From Brugia malayi (Eukaryota > Nematoda > Chromadorea > Rhabditida > Onchocercidae), in NCBI RefSeq assembly GCF_000002995.4, contig NW_025062478.1:5928001-5992000 (forward strand): a stretch of 64,000 nucleotides of DNA, given 5' to 3'. This document shows positions 12,501 to 23,949 of the stretch, piece after piece (position 1 is the first letter of the stretch; every line of letters starts with the position of its first letter). The translations under genes and the position numbers were made by a program. Below the pieces are notes generated by a model that had not been told where the DNA came from, searched no databases, and was given only the letters and a program-made list of their open reading frames with translations.

Positions 12501-14365
12501 AATCCAGTCCTTCGACGTAATAAAATTTACGATGGGCGTGATGGTGGAATATGTATATTCAATAAGGTAAATGTTAATTAATCGAAATTAAGGTGATTCT
12601 TTTCGCGAGTTTTGTTCGTAATGCGTAATGTGCGTGAATTACTCAGTGACTCGATTCCGCTTTATTTATGTTGGTTTGAATTCTGTAACATTCAAATCAT
12701 GGTACTTTAGAGTTGCTTAGCATATTTTGAAGGAGTATTTTGAATAATAATATCACATTACCAGGGAACTTCTTTGATCAAAAATTGTATCGAAGTCATA
12801 TTAAGTAGAAATTTGTAGAGTGGCTAATATATCCACTTTTTGATTGGACAGTTCTTTAGTATAGCTTATTTTATCAGATAGGAAAAATCATACTAAACTT
12901 TTAATTACCACATTCAGCTTTTGTTTCATGTGGCAATTGACTAACTAGTGGCTTATTCAAGAAAAATTCTAATTTTTTATTTCAGGGCCGTGGTTTATTG
13001 GAAGATAATGAGATCTATCGTAATGCACAGGCTGGTGTTTTGATATCAACTGATTCGAATCCCATCCTTCGACGAAATCGGATTTATAAGGGACGAGCCG
13101 CGGGCATCGAAATCACAAATGGTGCTACAGCAACACTAGAAGGAAATCATCTGTTTCAAAATGAATTCGGAGGTTTATTTGCCTAATCACTAGTTATCAC
13201 TTTCATTTCTTCATCATTTAGGACACTCATTTGCTATAATTGTCCTGACAGCATACCATTTTATCTTTAGGCTTGTGCTTAGCAAGTGATGTTCGTCCAA
13301 TAATGCGTGATAACCTTATTTACGATAATCATAATGCTGTTGATCGGACGATTGCTAAGGGATACTGCCTGTTCAAAATAAGCTCCTGCACTTCATTTCC
13401 AATGCATGACTTCTACCGGTACTTTTTATATGCTTCAAGTAATTTTTGGAATATTGAAAATTTATGTGTTGCTATATTATATGGGACACTGTAAGTATTT
13501 TCCTTTTTTTTTTTTTTTTTCATATCATAAATTGTACTAGGTTAGAAAGCAGAATATATTTGTTAGATATATAACTTTTCATGCGAATCTTAAACTATCT
13601 AAAAATATTTCATGGGAATCTTAGGGTATCTGAAAAATTAGAAATTTATGAAGCGTTTAGACAACATTTTCATTTATGTTAAGTTGTAACTAGTATTACT
13701 TTTTTCATCATGTATGACTTCGGCTTTTATTGTTTTGTATCTTGTATACGTAAAGTTGTTGAAGCATTTCCATAAATTTCAGGTGCATAAGTTGTAATAC
13801 AACAGATCGTAATGCGATTTGTGTCAACTGCATCAAATCTTGTCACAAAGGACATAATGTAGAATTTGTTCGCCATGATCGGTTAGCATTTCTTTAATCC
13901 TGATTATAAAATTTTTTTACAGTTGCTTCTCGAAAAGTCACTGTCAATTAAATTGCACATTGTTACTTCATTTCCTTATAAGCTTATACGGTTATTTAAG
14001 TAACGTAAAGTTACTTAGACATTTAAGGTGTTTGCATGATTTAGAAATCTTCAGAGCCTTTTTTTTTTGGTAGTTTAAAGCTGGTAAAATTAATATACAG
14101 AAGGTCAAGTGTGGTATTAAAAAATTTTCAATACCGATTAAAACTTGTAGGCTTTACTGATTTTTATATTATGCTAATTTTTATGTTATGACACATTTTC
14201 GAATTTTTTTGATTTATTGGTGTGCATTTGCACTCATTTTTTTTTAGTTTCTTTTGTGACTGTGGCGCTGGATCCCTGGATAGACAGTGTACCCTGCAAT
14301 CCGAAACTCGCGACAATGATACAGTATATGATTCAGCTACACCCACAGAATCTGAAACCACATAA
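3511..14365 (+). CDS. dre-1: FBXO11/DRE-1 F-box ubiquitin-ligase substrate receptor
   Basis: Substrate receptor of an SCF (SKP1-CUL1-F-box) ubiquitin ligase; C. elegans DRE-1 is known for control of developmental timing. Exons: 3511-3613, 3920-4061, 4469-4556, 4888-about 4919, 7105-7177, 7291-7379, 7917-8049, 8349-8556, 9027-9260, 9884-10128, 10373-10505, 10679-10944, 11638-11760, 11974-12059, 12353-12566, 12986-13172, 13271-13418, 13783-13881, 14248-14365. About 906 aa are predicted; human FBXO11 has 927. An in-frame TAA at 3490-3492 precedes the ATG. Order: basic low-complexity N-terminus (YELRRRR); F-box at about residues 138-177 ([13 protein letters not shown]); many PbH1 beta-helix repeats of the G-R-G-L-(I/L)-E-(D/E)-N type from about 290 to 800; a UBR-type Cys/His zinc finger at about 835-876 ([24 protein letters not shown]); and a TPTESETT tail. 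All junctions keep phase except the exon-4 donor, where only a weak GTCTCC fits. Confidence 0.95.
5048..5089. repeat. 19-bp inverted repeat with 4-nt loop
   Basis: Arms 5048-5066 and 5071-5089 pair along 19 positions, with a single T/G position (a wobble in RNA), around a TTAC loop. It lies in intron 4 of the FBXO11-like gene. The stem is short for a canonical miRNA precursor. A foldback remnant or regulatory hairpin is possible. Confidence 0.8.
6634..6660. repeat. Poly-T tract, 27 nt
   Basis: An uninterrupted run of T within intron 4 of the FBXO11-like gene. Its length is likely to be unstable in sequencing. Confidence 0.9.
11026..11069. repeat. Inverted repeat in intron 12
   Basis: A perfect 13-bp outer stem (11026-11038 with 11057-11069) encloses a second palindrome, AACTTTGAAAGTT, separated by a small asymmetric internal loop. 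Flanking T and A bases extend the stem by about two further pairs. The whole forms a 44-48 nt hairpin. Confidence 0.8.
13577..13636. repeat. Imperfect tandem duplication, unit about 30 bp
   Basis: Two adjacent copies of a TTTCATG(C/G)GAATCTTA unit, each followed by a TATCT(A/G)AAAAAT-like end, in intron 17 of the FBXO11-like gene. They are divergent, so the duplication is old. Confidence 0.6.
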
Positions 14366-17300
14366 TGTTGACACCAATGGTATCAAATATCGGATGCCGT
14401 GGGTAATTTCTCTAACGATCGGGTACTTGTAAACGGATATTGATTCTGTTTTGTTTTTTTTTTTTTCAATTTTCACTTCTGTGTAAATGATTGCATACGC
14501 TGGCTGTTTATTGCAGAATAAGAATCAAACGAGTAGAGCTTGCCTAAAATATTTGCCTTAAAATATGTCAACCCAAGTATTTTTAATTATTTCGCAACTT
14601 TGTAAATAGAGTTTAAAGCAAAGTATTTTACGTCATCTGTAATTATCTGAGTTTCAGTCTACCCGAATATCTGAGTTTCAGTCTTTCCTGTCAACACCGG
14701 CAATGAAGGATAATTTTTGTTGATTTCATAAGGTGTTGATTTGCTTCCCATTATCCTTCTACAATTTTTGTCAATTTAATGACGTTTTCTTCGTTTTTCT
14801 TCATTTTCATAACTTTTTGGTAACAAGCTGAACTTGAATTGATATTGTCAAGAGGTAGTATTTTATAATAAATGAGCTAAATTATTCATAGATAGAAAGG
14901 GCCAATATTTTGGGTAGAATAAGTCGATTTTTCCGGAAATTCTATTACTTTGGAGTTTTTTTTGGTTTTGAGGATAAGGATGAAATCTTGAATATTACAA
15001 GCAGACATTGAAAATATCTTTGACAAGCAGGCTTTTTACCTCGTTTCTTTATGAATAGGATTTTATCGCATTGTATTATAAATGTTTGCCCTCAATATTT
15101 ACTGTAAAATGCATTGGTATTTATTGTGTATTTTTTTTCTCCAGTATTATTTGAAAATCTGGTCTTAGAATCTCTTTTATATATGCGTTGATACATTTGT
15201 TCCTCACACATTCATACCACAACGATTTGTCATTTTTGTTTCAATTTCGTTTTTAAAAATTTTTATGGTCTTAAAGCTGAAAGCAATTGTTGATCGATAT
15301 AAAATTATTGTTTTAAGCTGTACATGTTATGCATTTTTGTGTCACGAAATTTTTTACCAATTTTCCATTTTTATCGATCTTTCTGTTTTGTAGTGAGGAT
15401 AGCATTTTTCGATAAACATATCAGAAGGATGGTTCCATCATTACTACTACTACTATTGAAATTATATTATCCACATTTTAAGTCAGCATGTGTTTCATTA
15501 TCGGGATTGATAAGGCGCTTCATTTGATCTTAAAGAGTCGAGAAATTTGTTCCAGCTGTTGTCCGATAAGCAAGAAGAGTATTTGGGGAATGGACAGTTA
15601 GGAATTATTATGAAGCGATGTTTGCTTTAGATTTTGGGGTTTTTTTCTTGGGAAGAGAAGCTTTTATTTTAAATAGAAATGTACGTAAACTGAGTTAAAT
15701 TGTGACCATTTCTTTGTAGAAATATTGAAAATTTTATGTAGGATGTTTAAAAAGATCTGAAAAAAAAAATGAGGATGGGGTACATTTATAAGATGTTTTC
15801 GCCGTGTTAATATATCGCATTTAATATATGGAATAAATTTGCTATTGTGCTAGAAAGAATGGATTTAAGAAGAGACAGTAAATTGTAATGTTTGCATGAT
15901 TCAGTGATTAACGGATGACTGCTATCAGTTCCTTATTAAGGGTCGGTTGTTATTTTCGTTGCACCGTCGTCTTCACTCTCAAAAGCCATAATTTTGTAGT
16001 GCGTTTTAAACCCCTTGTGTTTAATAATTACTAGGAGTGCTTGATTGGATGGTAATTAATATAAATGTCTAATAATGAGAATGATGTACCAGTAGCGTAG
16101 CGCATTAGTAATGTAATATTCTCATTCGCAAGCTATTTGGGACACTAGTGTGATTCAAAGGTTCCATTACTGTTCCGAATAGTCTAAGAGTTTCGGCGAG
16201 TTATTTCGACTACTAGATGAGTCTGATGACAGATTTCTAGCTTTATGTTAACCTAAACATTATGTCTTCATTTGGATATACTTGTTAGGAAAAAGGAAAA
16301 AAAAGTAAAATAAAAAGAAACAAGTATTCTCATTATGGCCTTTTAGCCGCAGTTTAATATTTTAGAAGGGGATTTGATTAGAGGAAAAGTCAAGTCACTG
16401 GAACAATGAAGTAAAAAACAATTAGATAATTAAACTGAAGGTAAAAATGGTGGAATTCAGATATTGTAACTTCAATGTTCAACAAGCTTTCCTGTAATCG
16501 GAAGTATTGACTGACTAGAAAAATCAAAGGCCAATGGAGATCGTTCAATAATTCCCTGCCTTCGATTTATAAAAGGCATGAGAACTTTCTGTTATGTTTG
16601 CTCATTTACTTGTCATTCATGTTTATCACCTATATCTCGGCATATTTGTTGTCTGTTTGACCTATCATCTAATTTTCTTAAATCTACAAGATTCGACTAA
16701 GAAATGATTGTCATCAAGTCAGCCCAGTACCGCTCATTAACAATTTCTCACCCTTAACCTCTCCAATTAGCAAAACTATGAGCAGACGACACTCTGTTCT
16801 TTCCGCATTGATTGTTGATTCGGTCATGATTCGTCCTGCTACTTTCTGCTCTATTGATTTTCAAATATCATCATGTGTCCAAATTACGCACACATCCTCT
16901 TCCGATTTTATCCTGTCTTCATTTCTATTACGTCATTTTTTAGCTTCGATAATTGAGTTCCAGTTATGTTATTTTCAGCTACCATTTGGTTGACAGTCCT
17001 ATCTGAGGTTTGTCTAGCAAAGAACCTTCCGCAAATTCAGCAAGCGTTGTCTCCATCCTGTCAAATAAAATTTTACTTTGATATATTGTTCTACCTTCTT
17101 TTACTGATAACAATCGCCTCATTCTTTTCATGCTGTGTATAATAATACTATGTCACCAGTATTTGTCATGAAATGTTAACATTAATTGAATTCATAAATA
17201 CTTGATTGAATGGCCAGTGTTACCCACTCTTTAATTTTCATACATTTAGATATTGTTAGATGTTTGCTACATAAGATATCACCGAGCTATGTAAGCAACT

Positions 17301-17673
17301 GACCAGCAATAATAATCAGTAATTTGAAAACGAATCGATAATATCATCTGTAAGTATTGTACTCGTTTACTACTTTGACAATGATCACTGCTCAGTTACT
17401 AGATTTTGTTTATCGATTCTCATCAAGTTCCGTTTTTAAAGAGACAAACCTGCCCTCAAAATCTATAACTGATTATTTGTGACAGATAACAATTTAGTAA
17501 GTAAAGGCAGATCTGTTTCTACAAGTATTCTTTATCTGTTGTAAATAATCAAATTTGGAATCTTTCAGCGAACATTTTTTCGGCTGTGTGTTGGTTGTTT
17601 TTTGCATGTCAGTTAGTATTACAGATTTACAGATTTTGATTACTAACGAAAGTGCTGATTCGCTTTGCTACAA
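14366..17673. other. Intergenic region, no gene recognised
   Basis: Spacer between the FBXO11-like and fatty-acid-binding-protein genes, holding the 3' UTR of the first and the promoter of the second. A 16-bp direct repeat (ATCTGAGTTTCAGTCT) occurs twice about 25 bp apart near 14644-14685. Short open frames at 15324-15527 and 16778-16993 show no recognisable domain. Confidence 0.5.
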
Positions 17674-19564
17674 ATGACCGTTGCTGAGAAATTTGCTGGT
17701 ACTTGGACGTTTGCTGACTCGGAAAATTTCGATGCTTACCTGAAACAAATTGGTATATTTGTTGATGGAAATTGAGCATGTTATAATTGTTTGGTGAAGT
17801 CAAAAACAGTTTATGCGCTTCAATTTAGCATTCACTTTATTTGCTTTATCTTGTTTAGACTTTAAAGTTTCTTACTTTTCTTTCATAAAATGAAAACTTT
17901 CACCCTATTGCACATTATAATTACTTTTTCAAATGAAGGTATGGAAGTTCTCAAAACAATAAACTGTTTACCAGATAAAATCGAAATATCTGAAATTTTC
18001 TTCTATTTATTGTTGAATATCTCTGAATCATTAAAATAATTTTAAATTCACATAAAGAATATTCCAAGTATTTCCCAGATATTTGCCCGGTCTATACTGT
18101 TTTTTCACACTAGCAATGATCAGCTCCCTTTTTTTTGTAGGTGTTGGTTTAATAATGCGAGGTATAGCAAAAAATCTGAAACCGACACTGACTTTTTCCA
18201 TGAATGGTAATAAATGGAAGATTGTTAGCGAATCACGTTTCAAAAAACATGTTTGGGAATTTGAACTGGATGAAGAATTTGATGAAACAACACCCGATGG
18301 ACGACAAGTAAAGGTAGTTGCTTACCTGGTCTTCGTTTATTTATTATTTCGATATTCCGATTTAATAAATGTTTGTTTGATTTTTAAAAAAAAACCTTTA
18401 AAAGAAAATGAATTTTCTTCGTGTTATTGTATTCTGGTTGCCCACGAAAAATTAAGGGATCTCTTAAAAATGATATTAGAATTTCAAATATGGAAGATTC
18501 AACTTATTTGACTTAACGTATAGGATTCTTTTTCTATAGGATTCCTTTCCTATGTGACTGCTCTAACTGTCCATTGTCATGATGTAGTCAAACATAATTA
18601 TCGCTCAAAAAAAGTCTTTTAAAGCTTACGCTGGCTAATAAAAACATGAAATAGAGCCTGTTATAGATTTTATTTTTAAACAATGATTGAAAGTTGGAGG
18701 AATTAATTAAGAATATTCCGGCGGTAGATTCTGTAAATTTCAGAACTAGAAATAGTTATGAATATATTTTTTTAAACAGTGATTGGGAGTTGGAATAATT
18801 AATTACGATTATATGACCGTAAAATTTCAAAATAAACCCCTAAAATAGGTTGGGTAAAATTAAAGGATACAGAAATTAACAAGTGAATTTATTACAAATT
18901 ATCAGATTAAAAAAGGACCAGAGTGTTTTCATCCAGTCTTATACAAATTAGTATTTTTTCTTCCTTTTTTTTTTTTGTATTGATTTCTTACTACAGTAAC
19001 GTTTCAGAGTAAATTCTTTCTGGAAGGAGACGTATTAGTTCAACTCGAAAATGCCATAAAGGCAAGCGATAAGAGTACTAGGTTTGAACGTTACATCGAC
19101 GAGCAAGGTCAATTAGTTATTGTAAGTCTAACTGTGGTAATCATTTTTTGTAATTAGCTAACCGATTTTAATATGGAAGCTTATCGTTTCAGACGTCATT
19201 TTATGAGAATAAAAAAGATACTTTTTTTTTTTTGGGATTTCAAAAAAATAATCGAAAATTCGAATCGCTTTCACATAGTGTTGTGGTTTATAGTTGTTGC
19301 TATCATGTTATTTTTATTATATTTATTGGTTTCCACCAGTAAAAATCTGAACTTAAACAAGTAGTAATTAATGAGCAAATTAATGAAATACATAATTCAA
19401 CACTTTTTTAAAAGAGCGAGAATGAGCTAACGATGAAAAAAAATAATAGTTATGAAAACTAGAGCATATTTATGAAAATAAATGATTATTGTAATAGAAG
19501 ATTTCTTTAGGTTTGTGACTCCGAAGGTGTGGTTGCAAAACGTATATACAAAAGGGCAGAATAA
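17674..19564 (+). CDS. Intracellular fatty-acid-binding protein (lipid-binding protein)
   Basis: A cytosolic 10-strand beta-barrel that binds fatty acids or other small hydrophobic ligands. Exons are 17674-17752, 18141-18313, 19008-19121 and 19511-19564, all phase-consistent, giving 139 aa. The family norm is about 130-140 aa, and four exons is the classical FABP structure. The N-terminus has the FABP signature G-T-W-T-F-x4-N-F-D-A-Y (residues 10-23). Next come a LIMRGIAKNLKP helix-turn region, the EFDETTPDGR strand motif, and a C-terminal R-I-Y-K-R carrying the Arg-x-Tyr pair that usually contacts the ligand carboxylate. There is no signal peptide, unlike the secreted nematode LBPs. An AATAAA overlaps the stop codon (19560-19565). 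I cannot say which C. elegans lbp gene it matches. Confidence 0.93.
18674..18834. repeat. Diverged direct duplication in FABP intron 2
   Basis: Two copies, starting near 18674 and 18769, share TTTAAACA(A/G)TGATTG, then (A/G)GTTGGA and AATTAATTA, and end in a TGTAAATTTCA/CGTAAAATTTCA-like segment. The unit is about 65-70 bp with an offset of about 96 bp. No coding potential is seen. Confidence 0.55.
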
Positions 19565-20476
19565 AGTATCAGCACACGCTGGACGAAATATCATGAAAAG
19601 TTCTGCTCCAAGAACAAAGACATTTATTACTCGATTGTTTGTATTTGATACATTGAGTAAATTAATGTGCAATGTAATGATATTGCATGCATTTATCGCT
19701 TGCAAAATATCCCTACTAAAAACTGGCAAAGATATACCCGTTTGGATTTTCTTTTTCACATGGAACTCGCAACATAAGTGAAGCACAGCAAGTCTCGTTT
19801 AAGTAGCAGTTCGAATTTTCTTACTAAAATATGGTTTACCAATCCAAAATTCTCAAACCTTCCAAAGAACAGTGTTGCGAAATCACTATAATATTGATAA
19901 TAGAATGTTAGGGACAGTAATGAATTAGTCATTTGATATTAAGGCTAAGTTCTAGATTACTGTTAAGAATATGTGATGGACCAGAATTGTTTGAGGTTAA
20001 AACTCAGTATTTATTATAAAAGTGTATAATAATAGTTGCTAAACAACTGCATTTGTGCTTGGGCTTAAGTTCCAAAACTAGTGCTATGATTTTGAATCTG
20101 AATGGTAGTCAGCGTTTTTCATCGCATTATGGATAAAAATGGATTTAGTGACTCATAACTGTTGTAGTAGGTTATCATTTCAGTCGTTTCTTTATTCTTT
20201 CGATCTTTGATGTCTGTTGTCGTTTGTTCATTTCTCAATGATCTCATGGAATATAAGGCAAGAAAAGTAGGGTAGCGAATTCCCCGAATCCTGCTATGTC
20301 CGAGAAGAGGGATTTACTCCAGTGCAGCTTCACCGTATTTATTTTTCATTCCGCTTCATATATTTTGATTGCTACAAATATCCTGAAAGTTGATTATTCA
20401 TACTGGTTGTTATTTATTTCCACCTCAAAACGGCCTCGGATTCTTACAGATAGTGCAGTGATACTGTGATAGAAAA
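19565..20476. other. Intergenic region, no gene recognised
   Basis: AT-rich spacer between the FABP stop and the tRNA. The open frames on both strands around 19427-19786 overlap FABP exon 4 and its flank, and they show no conserved domain. Confidence 0.5.
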
Positions 20477-20548
20477 AGGGGGCACCCGGATTTGAACCGG
20501 GGACCTCTCGATCTGCAGTCGAATGCTCTGCCACTGAGCTATACCCCC
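20477..20548 (-). tRNA. tRNA-Cys (anticodon GCA)
   Basis: On the minus strand this folds as a complete 72-nt cloverleaf. The acceptor is GGGGGTA pairing with TGCCCCC (one wobble). The D-arm is GCTCAGTGGCAGAGC. The anticodon stem TTCGA/TCGAG carries the loop CTGCAGA, giving GCA. The T-arm is CCCGGTTCAAATCCGGG. The discriminator base is U, as expected for tRNA-Cys. There is no intron. A run of T immediately after the 3' end is a Pol III terminator. Internal A and B boxes are intact. Confidence 0.97.
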
Positions 20549-21327
20549 TTGCCAAGCATCATAAATTGACAAGTGAAATTTGATTGCAGCTCTGTTATGG
20601 AATGATAAGATAAATGCTCTTTAAATTAATGCTTGTTCACTTGACCTTAAATTATGTGGCACAAAAATATCAGAAACATAGGTAACGTGGTACAATACTA
20701 CATTTTTGGTCTAGTTGGACAACGATAATCCTCAGAAGTTTATGTTTCAAATGAATTTTAGTACAATCCAATTGATTACAGAGAAGCTTGACGATTTTGA
20801 TAATGATCGACGATGTTCAAAATGATGTTATAGCGGACATAAGGCATTCCAAATTTATTCAGGAATTTCCCAAAATTGTACAAGACAATAATAATAAGGC
20901 AGTACTTTAAAATTTCCTAGAAACAAATCACAATACAATGACGCACAAGAAAGAAAGATGGTAGATTTCCCGGATTTAATTCCGGGAAAAAGCTAAAAAA
21001 ACATTCAAGGGATTTTATTTTTACTGCATAATTACTTGAAAAGAATAATATGAACAAAAAACCTAATTTTAACGGAATGACGAGAATTAGTCGGAAATAA
21101 TCATACAGTTAAATTGAGCAATTTTCAGGGGATTCATAAAAATTGAATAAATAAACGACATCGCATAACTAAACACTATTTGAGACTCCTTAAAAAAAAG
21201 CAAATGAAGCTAACAGTAATTTAGAAACAATTCCCGAGGAATACTGGAATAACTATTTCTGTAAGGCAAACAGAAACTTCATAATTTTAGGGAAGTTAGT
21301 ACTTTCCTTAACGCAACATTGTAAGTT
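20549..21327. other. Intergenic region, no gene recognised
   Basis: AT-rich spacer between the tRNA and the 3' end of the phospholipase-B-like gene. It should contain that gene's 3' UTR on the minus strand. Nothing else is evident. Confidence 0.5.
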
Positions 21328-23949
21328 CTAGGATTTATAAGATACACTGCTGTCCTCATCTATATATTTCCATGAGGTCCAGTCAACTCCTACCGGTGGC
21401 TTTTTGGAAAGATTTTCTGCTACTTCATTAACTTTATTATCATATCTTCTAAAGCAACACATGATACCAAGAATTATAATAAATAATATTGTCGCTATGA
21501 TTAATATACTGATCGCAATCAGTTGCTCTGAACGACGACCATGTTCATTTATCTGAAAATAGATTCTTCTGATTTGTCCAACCCAAATTAGGAATTCAAT
21601 TTTGGATTTTTTCGGATGGAAAATTCCATTAAAGATAGCAAAGCGAAGCATTTCTAAAAGCTAAAAGGTTAACTAAATTATTTATCAGGACTCGGAATTT
21701 TTTTAAAAATAATCACAAGATTTAAAGTAGTAAAAATTTTTGTACTAACTTTTTGATGATTCCAAATACAGAAAGCACTATTTTTAGTAGTACGAATGAA
21801 TGGACACTGTGGATCAACGCAAAGGGGTCGTTCCAGAGAGAAATTGAATGTTTGCGATCGATCAGGTAGTCTCGTTAATATCGCATTCCATACTGCTATG
21901 TGAAGGAGAGATAAACCACGTGGTGATAAATGTACACAGTCATGGCCAAGCAAGGATAAGTCTATCCTGCATTTCAGTAATTCGTTTTATTATCAGATTA
22001 ATTATCACACAAAATCAATGTTATTTGACTCGTGTTATTCGTTTCATTTAAACATACACCTTTATGGGTCAGCGCTACAACAAAGCAGTGATAATTAAAA
22101 GATGTTCTGTAAGAAGTTAAAAAAGGTGACTGGCTCAATCAATTAATTAGTTGAGCAAATAATGCAGCGAAACTTACTGACTCGAGCCAGATAAGAAAGG
22201 TAATGAGGCATCTTTCAAGAGCGGTAAAATCTGTACAGTAAATAATGAACTTTGAAAATGTAATCCGCAAATTTTTTCTACCTTAAATAAGTTTGCATAA
22301 TATAATGAAAGTTCTTTATACTATTCCAATCCTCAAGTAGAAATTTTGTCGTAAGCGATAAATTTGTCAGACAAATATATTGAAAGTTAAGGATTTAACG
22401 GCCAGTGATTTTCAATTTATCCATGAATGAAATAAAAACAAAACAATTCAATATTTCAAAAGACAGTTGTTGTTATTTTTTTTATTATTTCAAAAGAAAC
22501 CAAACTATTTTTCAGCTTATATTTGTCATTACTCACTTATAAAATAATTTAATCAACTCACTTGATCCCAAATGGAAACCGGATTCAGGTTTTTATAAAG
22601 CTTCCACGGTTCCAGCAATGTTTGACATGCACGATGCGCATTAGATGCATCTTGCCATAGTTGTAGAGTGGAACTTCGTACCACAATTAAAATCGTCCGT
22701 TGTGGTATCACTTCATATAATAGTTTAATTGACTTCATTACTTCAACTGCAGATTGCTCAGGCTCCCGCAATTCGCCATCCTATAAAGAATTGTGGGAAA
22801 TTTACGAGTGAGTTGTAACTATTGAAGTACAACAACGCAGTGATTAACTTTGCAAAGAGAGTCGAAATGATTTTACAGAGAATAGCAGGTTGCATGCATT
22901 TCATTTAATTGTCTAAATAGAGAGTTCTAAGCCAATATGAAAAATGTAACCTCCATGTTTGGCATTATGACAATCAACTTCCACTTATTTCGCCAACTTC
23001 TGTGTTCCATGAATTGTTCCACTAAATATTGCGTTTGATTTCCAAGCTTCGTCGCATTTGATGTTTCAATAACTGTTAGATTTCGAACGAATTTCATCAA
23101 AAATTTTACAATTGATGGAAATGAACTGGTGTAACTGGCATGCTGACATGAATCCGCTCTACCTGAAATCGGTCAAATTTATTGCAAAGGACCATCTGAC
23201 AAAGTTTACAACTTCTCAGTCTAAACGAAAAATAATGATTTATGACTGTCCAATCAACTTGATTACTTTAAATTTTAATGAAAATTGTTCCAACTACTAG
23301 TTATTAATTGATTATTAATTAGTCACCTCAAGTTCAAGCTAAATGAAGACATCATTAAGATTACCTTTAATCAGTTCCATGATACTGTCATTACAATATC
23401 GTGTTAGCTGACCCAATTCGGCGTACAATTGTATATCAGTCGGACACACATAATCTATGTGATCCAATTTAGGATCTAATTTAGGCATACAGTTCAACAT
23501 CAAATCTGTTATTTCTTCCAGTGCACTACCCATATTTTGTCCATGTACTTGTCGATGCTAAATTAAATCCTTTTGATATGAGAATGATTGATCTCAACAA
23601 TTAAAAATTACCTTTAATCAGTTCCATGATACTGTCATTTACTTATGGTAATTGTGGTGCTTTATTGGAATTTTTATTGTGGTGATCTTTTTTATTATCA
23701 TGACTATTACTACCGTTACATTAATATCATTGTCGCCGTAATCGTCATCTCTGTCAACATGATAACTAATTATAACTGAAATATCATTCTTCTAATCCAA
23801 AATTAATTAATTCATACTTGTAATTCGATTAGATGTACCCATTGATCATGAAATTTTTGATCAGTTCTCAACAACGTAATAAGTCTCTGTCTGGTGTTAT
23901 TGCAAAAAATTCTCTCAACAATGAAAATGAGTACAATATATGTTCTCAT
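21328..23949 (-). CDS. Phospholipase-B1-like GDSL membrane protein, probably inactive
   Basis: Resembles membrane-associated phospholipase B1 (GDSL/SGNH family). Exons in transcript order: 23949-23818, 23557-23365, 23162-22951, 22780-22562, 22230-22178, 21966-21750, 21552-21328; all joins keep phase, giving 416 aa. The N-terminus is a signal-peptide-like MRTYIVLIFIVERIFC. A hydrophobic segment near the C-terminus (LIAISILIIATILFIIILG) is followed by CCFRR and a cytoplasmic tail, giving a type I membrane topology. The order follows PLB1: VCPTDI, the block-I position, W(K)LIVI, a long helical region, LPFL, then GHDCVHLSPRG and TTKNSAF. The last block keeps the catalytic Asp/His pair. Block I reads LGQLT instead of LGDSLT, so the nucleophilic Ser is missing. 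The GGND of block III reads MPNM. A CAG acceptor 14 nt upstream of the ATG may be a spliced-leader site. Substrate and role are unknown. Confidence 0.85.
23360..23639. repeat. 33-bp direct repeat: exon-2 end copied into intron 1
   Basis: Bases 23360-23392 and 23607-23639 are identical over 33 bp. The first copy is the 3' end of exon 2 of the phospholipase-B-like gene plus the first bases of its donor site. The second copy lies in intron 1, about 250 bp upstream in transcript direction. Confidence 0.9.
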
